DNA of 64,000 nt, from assembly GCA_963931865.1 (NCBI GenBank), contig OZ007505.1:2070577-2134576 (forward strand), given 5' to 3'. Position 1 is the stretch's first letter. The number at the start of each line of letters is the position of its first letter. Under the pieces are notes generated by a model, which searched no databases, was not told the origin of the DNA, and saw only the letters and a list, made by a program, of their open reading frames with translations. This document shows, piece by piece, positions 51,801-63,440 of this stretch. The stretch is from Axinella damicornis (taxonomy: Eukaryota > Porifera > Demospongiae > Axinellida > Axinellidae). Made by a program: the position numbers and the translations under genes.

Positions 51801-54800
51801 ATGAAATAGTCGGGCAAAATAATAAGCACCTTTCCCTTTTTACAAAACCGTTGCTTACTGGATGTTACGTCAAAGAATGTTTGTTAGTCGTGTGTCTGTC
51901 ACCATTCTACAGGGAAGTTCGCCTTTCACCAGAAGCTGTACAGGTAACACACTAGAATTGCATGATGAATATAGTTTATGTTGTTAGGCTGGTAGAAGTT
52001 GGAAGGAATTTTAATCTCCTTGGCTCAGACCTGTTGGTGACAGGACTGAGATTCGTGTGTGGAAAGTGCATGGCTGATGGCAGTATTGGTATATTCAAGA
52101 CTGAATTCCCAAGTAATAGTTGAGCTGTTAGTGCATGAGTGCCTCGTATTTGATGTACCCTTCACCACGCAAATTCTACTGCACTGCTGTATTCAGTATT
52201 CACGTTTGTATGTACCCCCTTGCAGACCGAAATGGAGTTGCTAAAGCAGTTCAGTGGAGAGGGGGAGAATGGCTGCCTGAAAGAGATAACCTTCACTTCA
52301 GGTACAAGAACGGCTAACTGATGTGGTGCAGGAAGGGTGTTGTGGTAGGTTACTGGGATGGGTACGAGTCCTTGTTCCCCACTCCCACTACAGCTACAAT
52401 ACAACATACATGGTTATAGGATTTGACATAGCATGCATGTGCCGAGCAAGCTCAGGTTCGTCCCAACAATGCTCTAGTGTTTATGTACACTCTCCATGCA
52501 GAGATGGTGTTCTCCAATGGCTGCCGGGCCCCTCCCTGGAGGCAGGTGCTTGGGGACATATGCTATATCCAGGTGCTACCGTTTGAAAGAGACCCATTCT
52601 GTATCACTGCCAGCACAGAGGGATATTACATCAACAAGGTACCCAAGTCCTTGCTGCTAGCTTTGGACATTTCTGTCCAGTCTGTGTAGCAAGCAGAGAT
52701 TGTGCATATGTTCAGATAACTCAATACCTCAGCCTAGCAAGCTAAGAGACATGCAGTCCGTTGCCTTTCATATATGCTACGCTACCCTATAATTAGTCTA
52801 TGTATTGTGTAAGTGCATGTTCATATATCTGCAGGGTATTAACGCATCGGGTGAAGTTGAGCATGAGCGTGTGGGGGAGGTGTACACAACACTGGTTGGA
52901 CTGCTCAAGGCTAAAAGCAAGCACTTTGCTACCACCATTGGAAAACAGGTAATTAGCCAAGCCATCTTATGCCATTCTTATAAACTCCTAGCCTCATTCC
53001 CACATTATCCCTGGCAGAGTCTATTCACTGCCACTGGTACATGTATCTTTCCTATGTACATACGTATCATATAGGAGTTCATCTACACCGAAGAAGCTGA
53101 TGATGGGGGTCCCATGGAGATAGGTCCCCAGGAAGTGCCCCTCCATGAGATCCAGGACTCCACCAAACACACCCCACACTCACGGCAGGAACAGAAGCCA
53201 GCCACTCCTGCAAGGTGTGCATATTTGCTACAAATGGTAACTTGTGGTGAGTTGTGTTAGCCAAATAGCTGCTGACCATTAAGTGCATATGCTCACACTG
53301 CTGTTGCTTGGATCTTTGAAATACAGACGTATTGAGTTGTGATGGCCGTATGAGATGTAAATGCGGGTTATTGCTCAGCGACTGCTGTCAGCGTGTCATT
53401 TTTTTTTTTTTCATCAGCTTCTACAATGCCATAGAGTGTGTGAGGCTCCCTCAGCTTTGTATTAATTGCTGCAGTTATGGCCATAGATGCCTGTAGTGAA
53501 TGAGCTGTGTTCTAACGGGAGGCTCTTGGCTCCTGGGTATACCTGTAGTATGTTTGTTGCTAGCCTCGTTCCCATGCCATTCGGGCCAGGGAACGAGTCT
53601 ATAGTAGTTTGTTGCATGCTTTCTTGACGCTATCACTGTTACCGCCATACAGGACTCCCCAGAAGAAGGCTGCTCTCGCAGATTGGAAGAAGAATCCAAA
53701 GAGTCCATTTGAGGGAACTCGGGGCAGCCAGGAGCCTTCTCAGAAGTGGAAGTCCCTGGAGCTCACTAATGAGATGTTCTACACTGCACCCCAGAGCCCA
53801 CCTAAGACCAGGTAAGACATTCATGATCTGTTAACTGCATCAGTTTTTATGTTACCCTGTGTTGGTATCCGTTTGCTCAGCTCTAAAAAGCTCAGGGCTG
53901 AGGTGGTGTCTCCTCCAGGAGCCAAGACCAACAAATCAGCATCCTCAATGAAGTCCAAATCCCAGTGAGCGCCTGCTTGCATGAATTGTAATCTGCAAGA
54001 GCTTGTATAAGATCGAACCATGGAATTGATTTGGTACTATAATGGACGTTTTATTGTTTCCCTAGAATGCAAAACATTAAGTAACTCTATTTTCTTGTTA
54101 GCATGAGTCGCAGGTCAGCACACCAGTCACCAGTAGAGGTGGAAGACAGTGAGAGCAGCTCTGAGGCCAGTGATGAGGAGGAACAGCATGAGAGACGACC
54201 GGTAAGGAGGGCAGAGAGGGTGTCATTGGGTAGGAGTGGGGAGGTTGGGAAGAAAGAGAAGGTGGATGACGATATACACTGCATCATGCCTCACACTGCA
54301 TGTGTACTTGTGGCCTGGCCAAGTGTGTTTGAGCATGCAACTGAGATGTGAAGATGTTGAGTACGCTCACTGTTCGACTCCACATGCAGCTGCTCTAGCT
54401 CTGCAAGCCCTCAATTAAGGCACGTGCTGCACACTCGTCCCCCGATATGTGAGGTTGAAAATCTCGCATCATCCTCGTGGCTACATAATGATCGAAAAAC
54501 TCGAGCAGCCTACCCAAAACCCACAACACAATTGATGATCATTTGTAAGTGTGACCGACAACATACTGAGAATAGATTCCTCATTCAGAACCTCGTGCTA
54601 ATGTGTGTTTCCCCCAAAGCTGACAAGAAAGAGGAGGCAAAGAACAAAACATATGACCACCACATCAAAGGATATTAGCACATGTATAGATATGCCATGT
54701 TATTTTCAAATTCTAGTACTCGTATATACTTGCAAGCTTTGGTATACTTCACACCCAGGAGTCTAATGCAGACCTGCCCAGTGAGTATTGGCAGATCCAG

Positions 54801-57800
54801 AAGCTGATCAAATACCTCAAGGTGATCTTCTAATGGAGTTACATACTAGCCACTGCAGTGTATTAATGCTAGTGAGAGGCCACTGAAGGCTGTGGGAGGT
54901 GGACAGCTACTGCTAAATGGCAATCACTTTTACCATTTAGTGTGCTCTTCCAAGTTCAGCGTAATACGTAAATGGCCCCTCACTGGTGACTCATGGACAG
55001 TGAGCTAGCTACCGGACGATCCTCTCCAGTTTTACCTTACTGCAGTGCAGGCAATCAATAATGGGATGTGGGAAGGGCCTAAGAAGGCTAGACGTGTACT
55101 GTATATGTAAAGTAGCTCTCTTCCTCCGTCGCGATAGTAACTGTCATAATATCAACCTGTTTCCCACCTTGTAATGCAGGGTGGAAACCAGACAGCAACA
55201 GTAATTGCACTGTGTTCCCTGATGGACTTTGACCTCAGCCAGGAGTCCTCCCAGCTGGCCATCCGGGACTCTGGAGGGCTGGATCTGCTGATCAACATGC
55301 TGGAGACGGACGATGTCAAGTGCAAGATTGGCACCCTCAAAATCCTCAGGGAGATCTCAGAGAACAACCAGACACGCAAGGCCATGGTCAACCTTGGAGG
55401 TGAACTTTAACCCTTGCTGCCATTGAACTCTGAATTAGCCAGTTGAGTTTGTCAACATGGTTTGTTGATGCTCTCACTGTGTGTCTCTTTGACTTAGGCT
55501 TACCAACATTGGTACAGATTCTCTCCTCCCCAAACCGTGAGCTTAAGTGCCTGGCTGCTGAGACCATTGCCAACGTTGCCAAGTTCAAGAGAGCAAGGCG
55601 TATTGTCCGGCAAAATGGAGGCATCCGGAGACTGGTTGGTGCTTGAGATCATATAATACCTGCAGAATGTCAAACTTCAGACTAGGGTGTATGTATGTTA
55701 CGTACATACGTACATGTCTAGTGTAACTACATGTAGCACTATACTTAGCTTAACTCACAGAGGTGCTGATCTAGCCTTGTTCCCAGGCCATTTCCTACTC
55801 CATGTTTAGCTGCATACGTGACCTTTGAACTGCCCAGTCAAAAGGTCATGGATGCGGCTAAAAACGAAGCGGGAGACAGCCTGGGAACGAGGCTAGCGCT
55901 GATCACCATTAGCTACATAATATAATTTACCTGCACTATGTATACAGCCTTGAATACAGTGCTAGTATCTTATGTGTAACAGGTAAAGCTGATTGAGAAC
56001 CCAGGCCGACCAGGAACTCCAGTGACAGGCGAGAGAACAGACTTGGAGGTGGCCAGGAGTGCAGCCCTCGGCCTGTGGAGCTGCTCCAAGAGCAGAAGCA
56101 ACAAGATTGTGAGTGGTATTGCCAACGTTGCTGCTAATGGACTTGATCAGCTATTAGTGTAGTAATGACTCTCCTCCCGCATATCTAATATAAAAAAGCT
56201 CTAAATTTTTTGGCCTGGTGTATTGGATTTGTCCGTTCCTGCTCTCCTAACAGGCCCTCCTGAAGACAGGTGCAGTTCCTCTGCTAGGGAAGTTGCTGTC
56301 CACAGATAATGTGGATGTCCTCATTCCGGTCGTGGGCACACTGCAGGAGTGTGCATCTGAGGTGAGAGTGTGTAGATACATGTACATCGTAGCCGCCCAC
56401 ACCTGCTGATTAGTGATTAATGTATCAGAGAGTCGTTAGATTCACTACGTACGTAGGGATGGTTAGCCTCTTCCCAGGCCACGCTCCAGCTTTTTCGTAC
56501 TTGACAAAAGCTGGATTACTGGGACACTGCTGGTCTATCCTTTCTCGTGCCACACACTCAGGAAGTTCTTGGTGGAGTGAACTGAAAAGCGAGAGAGGGT
56601 TTAGTGGATGTACTTAGCATTCACGACTTGCTGACCAATCAGATCAGGAGCAGTGTACTTATATTATGTTACCTACAGGTCCAAAATTGCACATGCAGTT
56701 ACTTCAGTTATGAGCCTTTCTCTTATCGGTGGTCACATACTTGGGTCCGAAACCACGGAGTACTTGCTCTGTGACTGATCTCATCTTATCCCACTCTTCC
56801 AGCGTACATACCAGGAGTTGATCCATTCTGAGGGGATGGTGGAACATCTGGTACGTGGCCTCAAGACCACAAACAAGGAACTGCAGAAACACTGTGCCTC
56901 TGCCATATTTAAGGTAATACGTACCTCCAGCTAACACCTGCATTGCTGTGGTATAGCTGACCAATACGTACCTCCAGCTAACACCTGCATTGCTGTGGTA
57001 CAGCTGACCAATACGTACCTCCAGCTAACACCTGTATAGTTGTGGTACAGCTGACCAATACGTACCTCCAGCTAACACCTGGGGTATAGCTGATCAATAC
57101 ATACCTCCAGGTAACACCTGCATTGCTGTGGTACAGCTGACCAATACGTACCTCCAGCTAACACCTGCATTGCTGTGGTACAGCTGACCAATACGTACCT
57201 CCAGCTAACACCTGCATTGCTGTGGTACAGCTGACCAATACGTACCTCCAGCTAACACCTGCAGCTGACCAATACGTACCTCCAGCTAACACCTGCATTG
57301 CTGTGGTACAGCTGACCAATACGTACCTATGTGTGCAGAAATAGTCCTCCGTTCAATAATCGGGCACTAGGGATCCTCCAATGCCCGGATACAAACTGCC
57401 CAAGGAATAATTATATCAAGTTGTAATACAGACACAGTTAATCTGGGCACCAGTGGACGATGGCCTATTCTACTGTCTGCTTGTATTGAAAAGTAATTCA
57501 GTTTAGCAACAGCATCTAGCCTCTCCCTCGGCGGCAAAGGTGGCTATGATGATGAATTTTTGGCATTATTTTTAGGAGGGCATGAACATGTCAGTGTATA
57601 ACACACACGGAGAGTTTTCACTAGAATACAATTGCCAACTTCACAACTTGCTTCAAGTGAAAATGGTACTTGGCCCATGTAGAGCTACCACTGGGCATGG
57701 TTTTGTGCAGAGAGCTAGCTCATGAGTCTGGCTGAACTATATATGCCATATAAGCAAGGCACACAAATGGCTGTCCTTCAATGAAGTCCAAATATATAAA

Positions 57801-60800
57801 TGATAGCACTCTCGCTTCCAGCACAGACATCAGACCATTGTTCGCTGTTGCCCTGATTTTTGCATCTGCATTGCAATTTGATGCATCCTTGAATGCTTTC
57901 TGCATGCATTTTGTGTTCATGTGCAGCATCCAAGTATCTATGGCATCTGATTGATTCCCAATGTCGTATTATCCACTTGCGTTCCACTATGTTTCCGTCA
58001 GTGTGCAGAGGAGAAGGCAACCCGAACACTTGTGCGTGAGCATGATGGCCTGGAGCCACTGGCCTCCCTGCTAAAGATGAAGGATGACAAAGACCTGCTC
58101 TGTGCTGTCACGGGGGCTGTGTGGAAGTGCAGCAAGAGCCCTGAGAATGTGGCAAAGTTAGTGTCTGTTCTAACTTCTCTCTGTTTGTGTGCGTACATCT
58201 ATACGTATACAAAACGTTGGCTTGAAGAACCATCAAAAAAGCATACACTTCATCATACCCCGTTATTGCATGTGTTGAAGCAATTCATTGAGGACTACAG
58301 CTAGGAATGGTGTTTCTATAGCCATTCATCTCTCCTCACTTATCCCTGATAGATTCAAGGCACTGAAAGCCCTAGATAAGCTGGTGGGTCTGCTATCAAA
58401 TCAACCTGAGGAGGTAAGTGACAGATTATGAGTACGCAAGTGCAGGAAAGTGTTCTAGAGAATGGCTGCAGAATGTTTTGCTAGGAGCGGCTTGAGTTGC
58501 CAGCTAGGTGTATGTTTTTTTAGGGCACCACATGTACCAACTTCCATAATGGTATACCAGCAGCTGATAGTGGCTAGGCTGTCTGGTGGTACACTGTACC
58601 ATTAACCTGCTATGAGATACTATACCACCCCATTCAAAGCTAGCAAAATAGCGATTGGGACTATACAAATCATACACATGCATGTAAAAAGCCACACCCA
58701 CTTTTGTCAATTCTGTTGCTTGAGGCCTTCGGGAGAAGATTCAATGATTACTTATCTGCTGTTCATTATAGCTCTACCAACTTTAAAATAGAACATCGTC
58801 TCGCAAGTTGCTACCCTTAAACACATACGTATCTGTCTTCCGGTAGGTGTTGGTGAACGTAGTGGGAGCGCTGGGAGAGTGTGCTGCCAGAGACCCAGAC
58901 AACAGGGTCACTATCCGGAAGGCTGGAGGAGTGTCCCCTCTTGTTCAGTTGCTTACTGGAACCAACCAGGCCTTACTCATCAACACTACTAAGGCTGTGG
59001 GAGCCTGTGCTCTGGAGGCAGACAGCATGGCGTATGTTGCACGACTTGATTTCGAATATGATGATCTTCTTGTGTAATTGCTCGACTAAAATCATCTAAG
59101 TGCACTCTCTCTCTGCAGTGCTATTGACAAACAGGATGGGGTGAGACTGCTGTGGTCACTACTGAAATCAACTAATCCTGAGGTTTGTATTGTCCAGCTG
59201 TATTCACCATTCATCCATTTGTATTCATCCACTTGTACCTGGAATGATCTGTTGTAAGGTATACCTTATTAGGTTTCTTGCTGATGCCTTTGTCCACTAG
59301 CATTCATGATTTTTTGGTAGCACGTGGTCCAAATTTCTCCTCTTCAGTATCTATTGTGAAAAAAATTGCTGACACTGCCTTAACCCATTTTGCGTGAGGG
59401 CAGCCTCTGGTACTGTTACTGGTTCTGTTGCTCTATGCCCCCACACAGGTGCAAGCGTGTGCAGCCTGGGCTATATGCCCTTGCATTGAGAATGCCAAAG
59501 ATGCTGGTGAATTGGTGCGGTCCTTTGTGGGTGGCCTGGAGCTGATTGTTGGTTTGCTGAAGTCACCTGACCACGAGGTCCTGGCCAGTGTGTGTGCTGC
59601 CATTGCCAAGATAGCCAAAGATGAGGAGAACCTTGGTGTGATCACTGACCATGGGGTGGTGCCACTCCTTGCCAAACTCACCAACACGGTGAGCTGCCTT
59701 TGTACCAGCAATGTGTCACTGATCGAGAATTAGTGGCTTGCACTTGCGCTGCAGACACTGAAATGTGATAGTACAAAAGAGACTACTTTCGATTTTCCTC
59801 CTTCATTTTACAAACCCTCATACCTCCACAACCATTTGAGAGAACGAACTGATTCTCAGTACAGTACAGGTACATGTATACTAACCTTGAAACCAATCCA
59901 TGCTAGCAGTGATTCAGAAGCTCCCTGTATTCCAGAGATAGTACAATTGTAATGCCTTGGTAGTACATCCATTTCCCAAATCATTCTGCGCAATCAAAAC
60001 TTTGCCCCATAACTCTCTCATGTGGTACATATATGGCTCAGAGTTTTAATTTCCACAATGATAAGCCTCCTGAGTTCCATTACATACTGAATAGAAAACA
60101 GAAAATGTGGATACTCACCTTCAGCCCTGTTTGCTCCACTCATTAGTCAATTGAAGGGTGTGGCTTACACATGACACGTTTCCACAAATCCAAAGGGTAC
60201 ATCGTCTTCAGCATTGCAAACAATACAACCAAGTGAATGTAATATAACAGTGGAATTAGCCTCGAACCCGTATGCATGGCTACTGTGAATTATGTCCAAC
60301 GGGAAGTTGTGTTTCAGTTTCTGTTAACTGTTCTTCTCTCACCCATACCAGACTGATGACCACCTGCGAAAGCATCTTGCGGATGCTATTGCAAGGTAAA
60401 TCATTTGGGTGGCCTCATATGCACATGTGAGAAGTACATTTGTATTTGTTGCTAGAATGTCGATCAGCATTGAGTGAACCATAATAATGCTTGTGTTTGA
60501 AACCTCAGGGAGTGCTTTTGTGATCATGTACCACAATTTCATACCAGGTGCTGCATGTGGCGTAACAACCGTGTGGCGTTTGGTGAGGCAGCTGCAGTGG
60601 CTCCCCTGGTGAGCTATCTGCGGTCCCCAGACCCGGAGGTTCACCGTGCAACTGCCTGTGCACTCCATCAGCTCTCCAAGGATCCTGACAACTGCATAAC
60701 TATGCACGATGCTGGAGTGGTTCAGGTGAGCAATAACTATTCATGGCCCTGAGAATAATGTTCATGCTTGTCCATACTACATCATAATGGCATTGCAATA

Positions 60801-60983
60801 TTGGTGTTCAGCAGTTTCATTTTATTGCCTTTACCAATCTAACCCTCCCAACCCCCACACCCAATCCAGCCTCTTCTTCAGATGGTGGGCTCCCTGGATG
60901 CAGTACTGCAGGAGGCTGCTTCAGGGTGCATCAGTAACATCCGTCACCTGGCTCTTGCTAATGAGAAGGCCAAATTCAAGTAG
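48845..60983 (+). CDS. ODAD2: ODAD2 (ARMC4), outer dynein arm docking complex subunit, 26 exons
   Basis: Exons: 48845-49083, 50360-50423, 50773-50878, 51230-51458, 51913-51943, 52226-52301, 52502-52638, 52835-52948, 53075-53214, 53653-53811, 53881-53964, 54102-54201, 54759-54821, 55180-55399, 55498-55634, 55983-56108, 56254-56361, 56803-56913, 58002-58156, 58353-58413, 58847-59031, 59119-59182, 59449-59688, 60352-60395, 60548-60725, 60870-60983. All junctions are GT/AG and phases agree, giving 1,094 aa (human 1,044). The N-terminus [12 protein letters not shown] matches vertebrate ARMC4, as does the block [12 protein letters not shown]. Residues about 330-500 are a polar, acidic-serine linker. 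Residues about 515-1094 are armadillo repeats beginning [13 protein letters not shown], with [33 protein letters not shown] and [10 protein letters not shown]. The protein helps dock outer dynein arms on axonemal doublets, so it implies motile cilia or flagella. An X-box precedes it. I see no frameshift or missing exon. Confidence 0.96.
49720..50109. mobile_element. 390-bp fold-back MITE with 9-bp target duplication (ODAD2 intron 1)
   Basis: Ends TAGTCTCGTTCCCAGACCCC and GGGGTCTGAGAACGAGACTA are inverted. The similarity extends about 55-65 bp inward on both sides, including GGGGTCTGGGGACA-type inner blocks. It is flanked by AATTATATG at 49711-49719 and 50110-50118, a perfect 9-bp duplication. 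Long terminal inverted repeats with a 9-bp duplication are typical of Mutator-like elements, but no transposase is present. The interior carries a reverse-strand open frame with an ankyrin-like [10 protein letters not shown] motif, possibly captured host sequence. Confidence 0.85.
53561..53606. mobile_element. 46-bp miniature fold-back element with 9-bp target duplication (ODAD2 intron 9)
   Basis: It begins TAGCCTCGTTCCC and carries GGGAACGAGTCTA near its right end. It is flanked by GTTTGTTGC at 53552-53560 and 53607-53615. It shares its terminal sequence with the other elements of this family in the window and is little more than the two ends joined. Confidence 0.75.
55772..55895. mobile_element. 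124-bp fold-back MITE with near-perfect 9-bp target duplication (ODAD2 intron 15)
   Basis: The ends TAGCCTTGTTCCCAGGC and GCCTGGGAACGAGGCTA are inverted with one mismatch. Flanks are GTGCTGATC (55763-55771) and GCGCTGATC (55896-55904), 8 of 9 bases identical. Confidence 0.82.
56464..56483. mobile_element. Solo end of the same fold-back family (ODAD2 intron 17)
   Basis: TAGCCTCTTCCCAGGCCA matches the family's left terminus with a one-base deletion. I found no matching right end downstream, so this is a fragment. Confidence 0.5.
56918..57328. repeat. 47-bp minisatellite starting at the donor of ODAD2 exon 18
   Basis: About nine copies of a 47-bp unit beginning TACGTACCTCCAGC, two of them internally shortened, start five bases after the exon 18 boundary (56913), so the donor GTAATAC runs directly into the array. 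Each unit contains CCTCCAG and GGTACAG words that look like weak acceptors. Confidence 0.95.
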
Positions 60984-61296
60984 CTCCATGCATTATATCT
61001 CTGATAGGTGTCATCGTAACATTATTATGTGCTCAACAGTTACGTTTCTGTAGTAGGTGTACGTTGTACTACAATGTCATAGTCCCTATAAGTTTACCAT
61101 GGTTGCATTATACCTTTGTCATATATGGTGCGATGTGCAAACACAACCGCTTATGACTAAAATTACATGCACACTTGAGCAAGCCTCATTTCATTCCCAG
61201 GCTTGACCCTGGGAACAATCAAGGCTTCTTGAGATCTCACCCAAAAATACCACACAAAAACAGTACAACGTTTATACACACAAATTAACTCTGCTG
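60984..61296. other. Convergent intergenic spacer between ODAD2 and VPS25
   Basis: Only 313 bp separate the two stop codons. I saw no canonical AATAAA on the forward strand close to the ODAD2 stop. A decayed TTCATTCCCAGGCTTGACCCTGGGAA-like piece near 61190-61220 may be a remnant of the fold-back family. Confidence 0.55.
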
Positions 61297-63302
61297 CTAT
61301 GAAAAGAACTTTATTCCAGCGTCCGAGTCATCAGGATTGGATCCAGGGATAAACTCTGCCTTCCCCTCCTTTGCCAGAGCCTCAACAGCCCTCTTCAACA
61401 TCCACAACTCCATACCGTGAAATTCTGTAGGACAGTCAAACATACAGTCACAGTCAGAGGGTTCAGGTTGCTTGTCCGAGATTCATTCAAAAAACTAGCA
61501 CGCACATAAATATGGCCCCTTTGCACTATACTGCGTGTTCGTTAGAGCGATTGTGTGCTCGTTTACGGGCAGGACGCCTACGCCACGTAAACGTCAAAGG
61601 TGCACACAGCACACTCCTTCTCATCAGTGTGCATGTGCCGAAATTTGAAATGGCTATTGGACAAGCAACTTGAAGTCTTCAGTATAGAAAGACTAAGGTC
61701 ATGTGTTTGCAAGCTAGTCTGAAGTAGCATGCCATATAACTGGGATGGACCTTACCAGTAGCCTCGTTCCCAGGCCGGCTCCCCCCTGTGCGTGCGGTGA
61801 AGAAATGGGAGGAGCCTGGGAATGAGGCTACCTTACCAGTTCTTGGGTTTCAAAGATTATACATGTATATCTTACCTTCCCTTGAAGTGTCTTCTCCTGC
61901 ATGTATCTCGTACAATGTGCACACACTGCTGCCCAGTCCATTGGCCACAGCCTGTTGCAATTGAAACCAACATAACGAACAAATTTAAACCTCAAGCTTT
62001 GGCTGTATTATATATTTTTCACAAAAGTACTCATTTTTGAAGATTACACTTTTATTCTCTACAGCTAGAAGAAATTGTCATAATCTATTATCACAGACTA
62101 TTCTGATTGGGTGAGCACTGAGCATAATATTACATGTATGTAGACCAAAAATTTTGATCCATTTAGGGTGTGGCCGGTTATCCAAGAATTTATCAGTTAC
62201 ATGTAACCCTGGCCTTCTCACCCTGCTTGCAGTACATTGAAGGCCTGGTAAGACGTGTCACGTGCAGTGACGTACCTGGACGTTGGGTGGACGCGTGGAG
62301 GAACCATGGACCGTGAAGTGTCCTTGTGTTCAGAAAGCCACCCCACAGTTGCACAGAAGGAATGTGCCACTCCCCCACACATCCACCCAACGTCCAGGTA
62401 CATCACTGCATGTGACGTGTTCTAGTACTACAAGTGGCAAACGCTAGGGTGAGGAGCCTGAGTATGAAGCTATCTGGGAATGAGGCGATACATGTACATG
62501 AACACTGCTCTGACATGTACAGGACCAGTACAGCCAATGTGTATGGCCAAGTTATCTTACCCACTGATAGATAAGCTGTCCCCATTCTTGTGGTGACCTC
62601 CACATCACCAGACATCTTGACTTCTGGTTGTCTTGCCACTCCACATTACCTGGTGGAGACAGCCACACAGACAACCATTCTCATCAACGATTGCTCCTCC
62701 AGTTTACCATGCAGTTTAACGGGGCACACATGTAACTAGAAGGCTGTGCAGCACTGGAGGAGGTTGGACACAGCCTCGTTCCCAGGCTCCCCCCTGCGCG
62801 CACGGTGACGAACCATACTTTTCATCATCGCGCACACAGCGGGGAGCCTGGGAACGAGGCTAGGTTGGACAGAGCTCTACACAAAAATTATACTAGTGTG
62901 TATGATATAATTATGACATTTTAGGTCAATGCTCTGCTCCCTCTGTTGCACGAGCTTCATTTAGGGACCAGGCCTCCCTCCCTCACAGGTCGCTGACCAT
63001 GATACAACATTTGTTGTTTCCAGTGAGAGTGTCAAACTCACAGAATACAGACCCCCTGATGAAAGTCATTATTACAGGAGTGCACGCCTACCACCGTCCC
63101 ACCAGTTTCTATTCGTTACAAATAGATCAACTGGTAGGCTTCCTTGGCCAACTCCACAATTTGATATTTGCACATGACCTCAAGTGTCCAATCTCCTCTG
63201 ATGTGTGAAACGTTGGGACTAATGTACAACACAAGTGTGGATACATACCTCCAGATTCCAACGTCCCAAGCACCAAGCTGATTCCCTCTGGAGACAGTCT
63301 GC
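61297..63302 (-). CDS. VPS25: VPS25, ESCRT-II subunit (5' incomplete, one internal exon unresolved)
   Basis: Clear reverse-strand exons are 62649-62561 (GNVEW...LVMWRSPQEWGQLIYQW), 61951-61876 (SSVCTLYEIHAGED) and 61424-61297 (EFHGMELWMLKRAVEAL...GIKFF, TAG). They align in order with the second winged-helix half of animal VPS25 and end in the same GxKFF motif. Phases agree across both junctions. A fourth exon, 63302-63249, reads TVSRGNQLGAW, similar to the TRQKQLAAW segment near the N-terminus, and is tentative. The segment that should join it to 62649 was not found in a compatible phase, and the first exon was not found before 64000. VPS25 is the ESCRT-II subunit that contacts ESCRT-III during sorting of ubiquitinated cargo at endosomes. 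The gene is convergent with ODAD2. Confidence 0.78.
61310..61315 (-). terminator. Candidate polyadenylation signal of VPS25
   Basis: AATAAA on the reverse strand lies inside the final codons (GGA ATA AAG), 11 bp before the stop codon. No other AATAAA was seen just downstream. If used, the 3' UTR would be only a few to about 20 bases. Confidence 0.4.
61759..61830. mobile_element. 72-bp fold-back MITE with perfect 9-bp target duplication (VPS25 intron)
   Basis: The ends TAGCCTCGTTCCCAGGC and GCCTGGGAATGAGGCTA are inverted with one mismatch. It is flanked by CCTTACCAG at 61750-61758 and 61831-61839. Confidence 0.88.
62252..62422. mobile_element. About 170-bp fold-back element, second family (VPS25 intron)
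   Basis: Arms of roughly 48-50 bp at about 62252-62301 and 62372-62422 are inverted copies sharing TACCTGGACGTTGGGTGGA, with a few mismatches. The sequence differs from the TAGCCTCG family. I could not define a target duplication. Confidence 0.7.
62771..62862. mobile_element. 92-bp fold-back MITE with perfect 9-bp target duplication (upstream of VPS25 exon 62649-62561)
   Basis: The ends CAGCCTCGTTCCCAGGCTCC and GGAGCCTGGGAACGAGGCTA are inverted and the arms extend into CCCC/GCGCGC sequence. It is flanked by GGTTGGACA at 62762-62770 and 62863-62871. Confidence 0.87.
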
Positions 63303-63315
63303 CTGTGTCAACAGT

Positions 63316-63440
63316 TAAGATAGTTCACAGTACTGGGCTCTCAGTACTCATACAGTTAATTAAGATAGTTCACAGTACTGGGCTCTCAGTACTCATACAG
63401 TTAATTAAGATAGTTCACAGTACTGGGCTCTCAGTACTGT
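63316..63440. repeat. 45-bp tandem repeat, nearly three copies
   Basis: The unit starting TAAGATAGTTCACAGTACTG begins at 63316, 63361 and 63406. The third copy is cut short at TCAGTACTG. It lies just upstream of the tentative VPS25 exon on the reverse strand. Confidence 0.93.
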
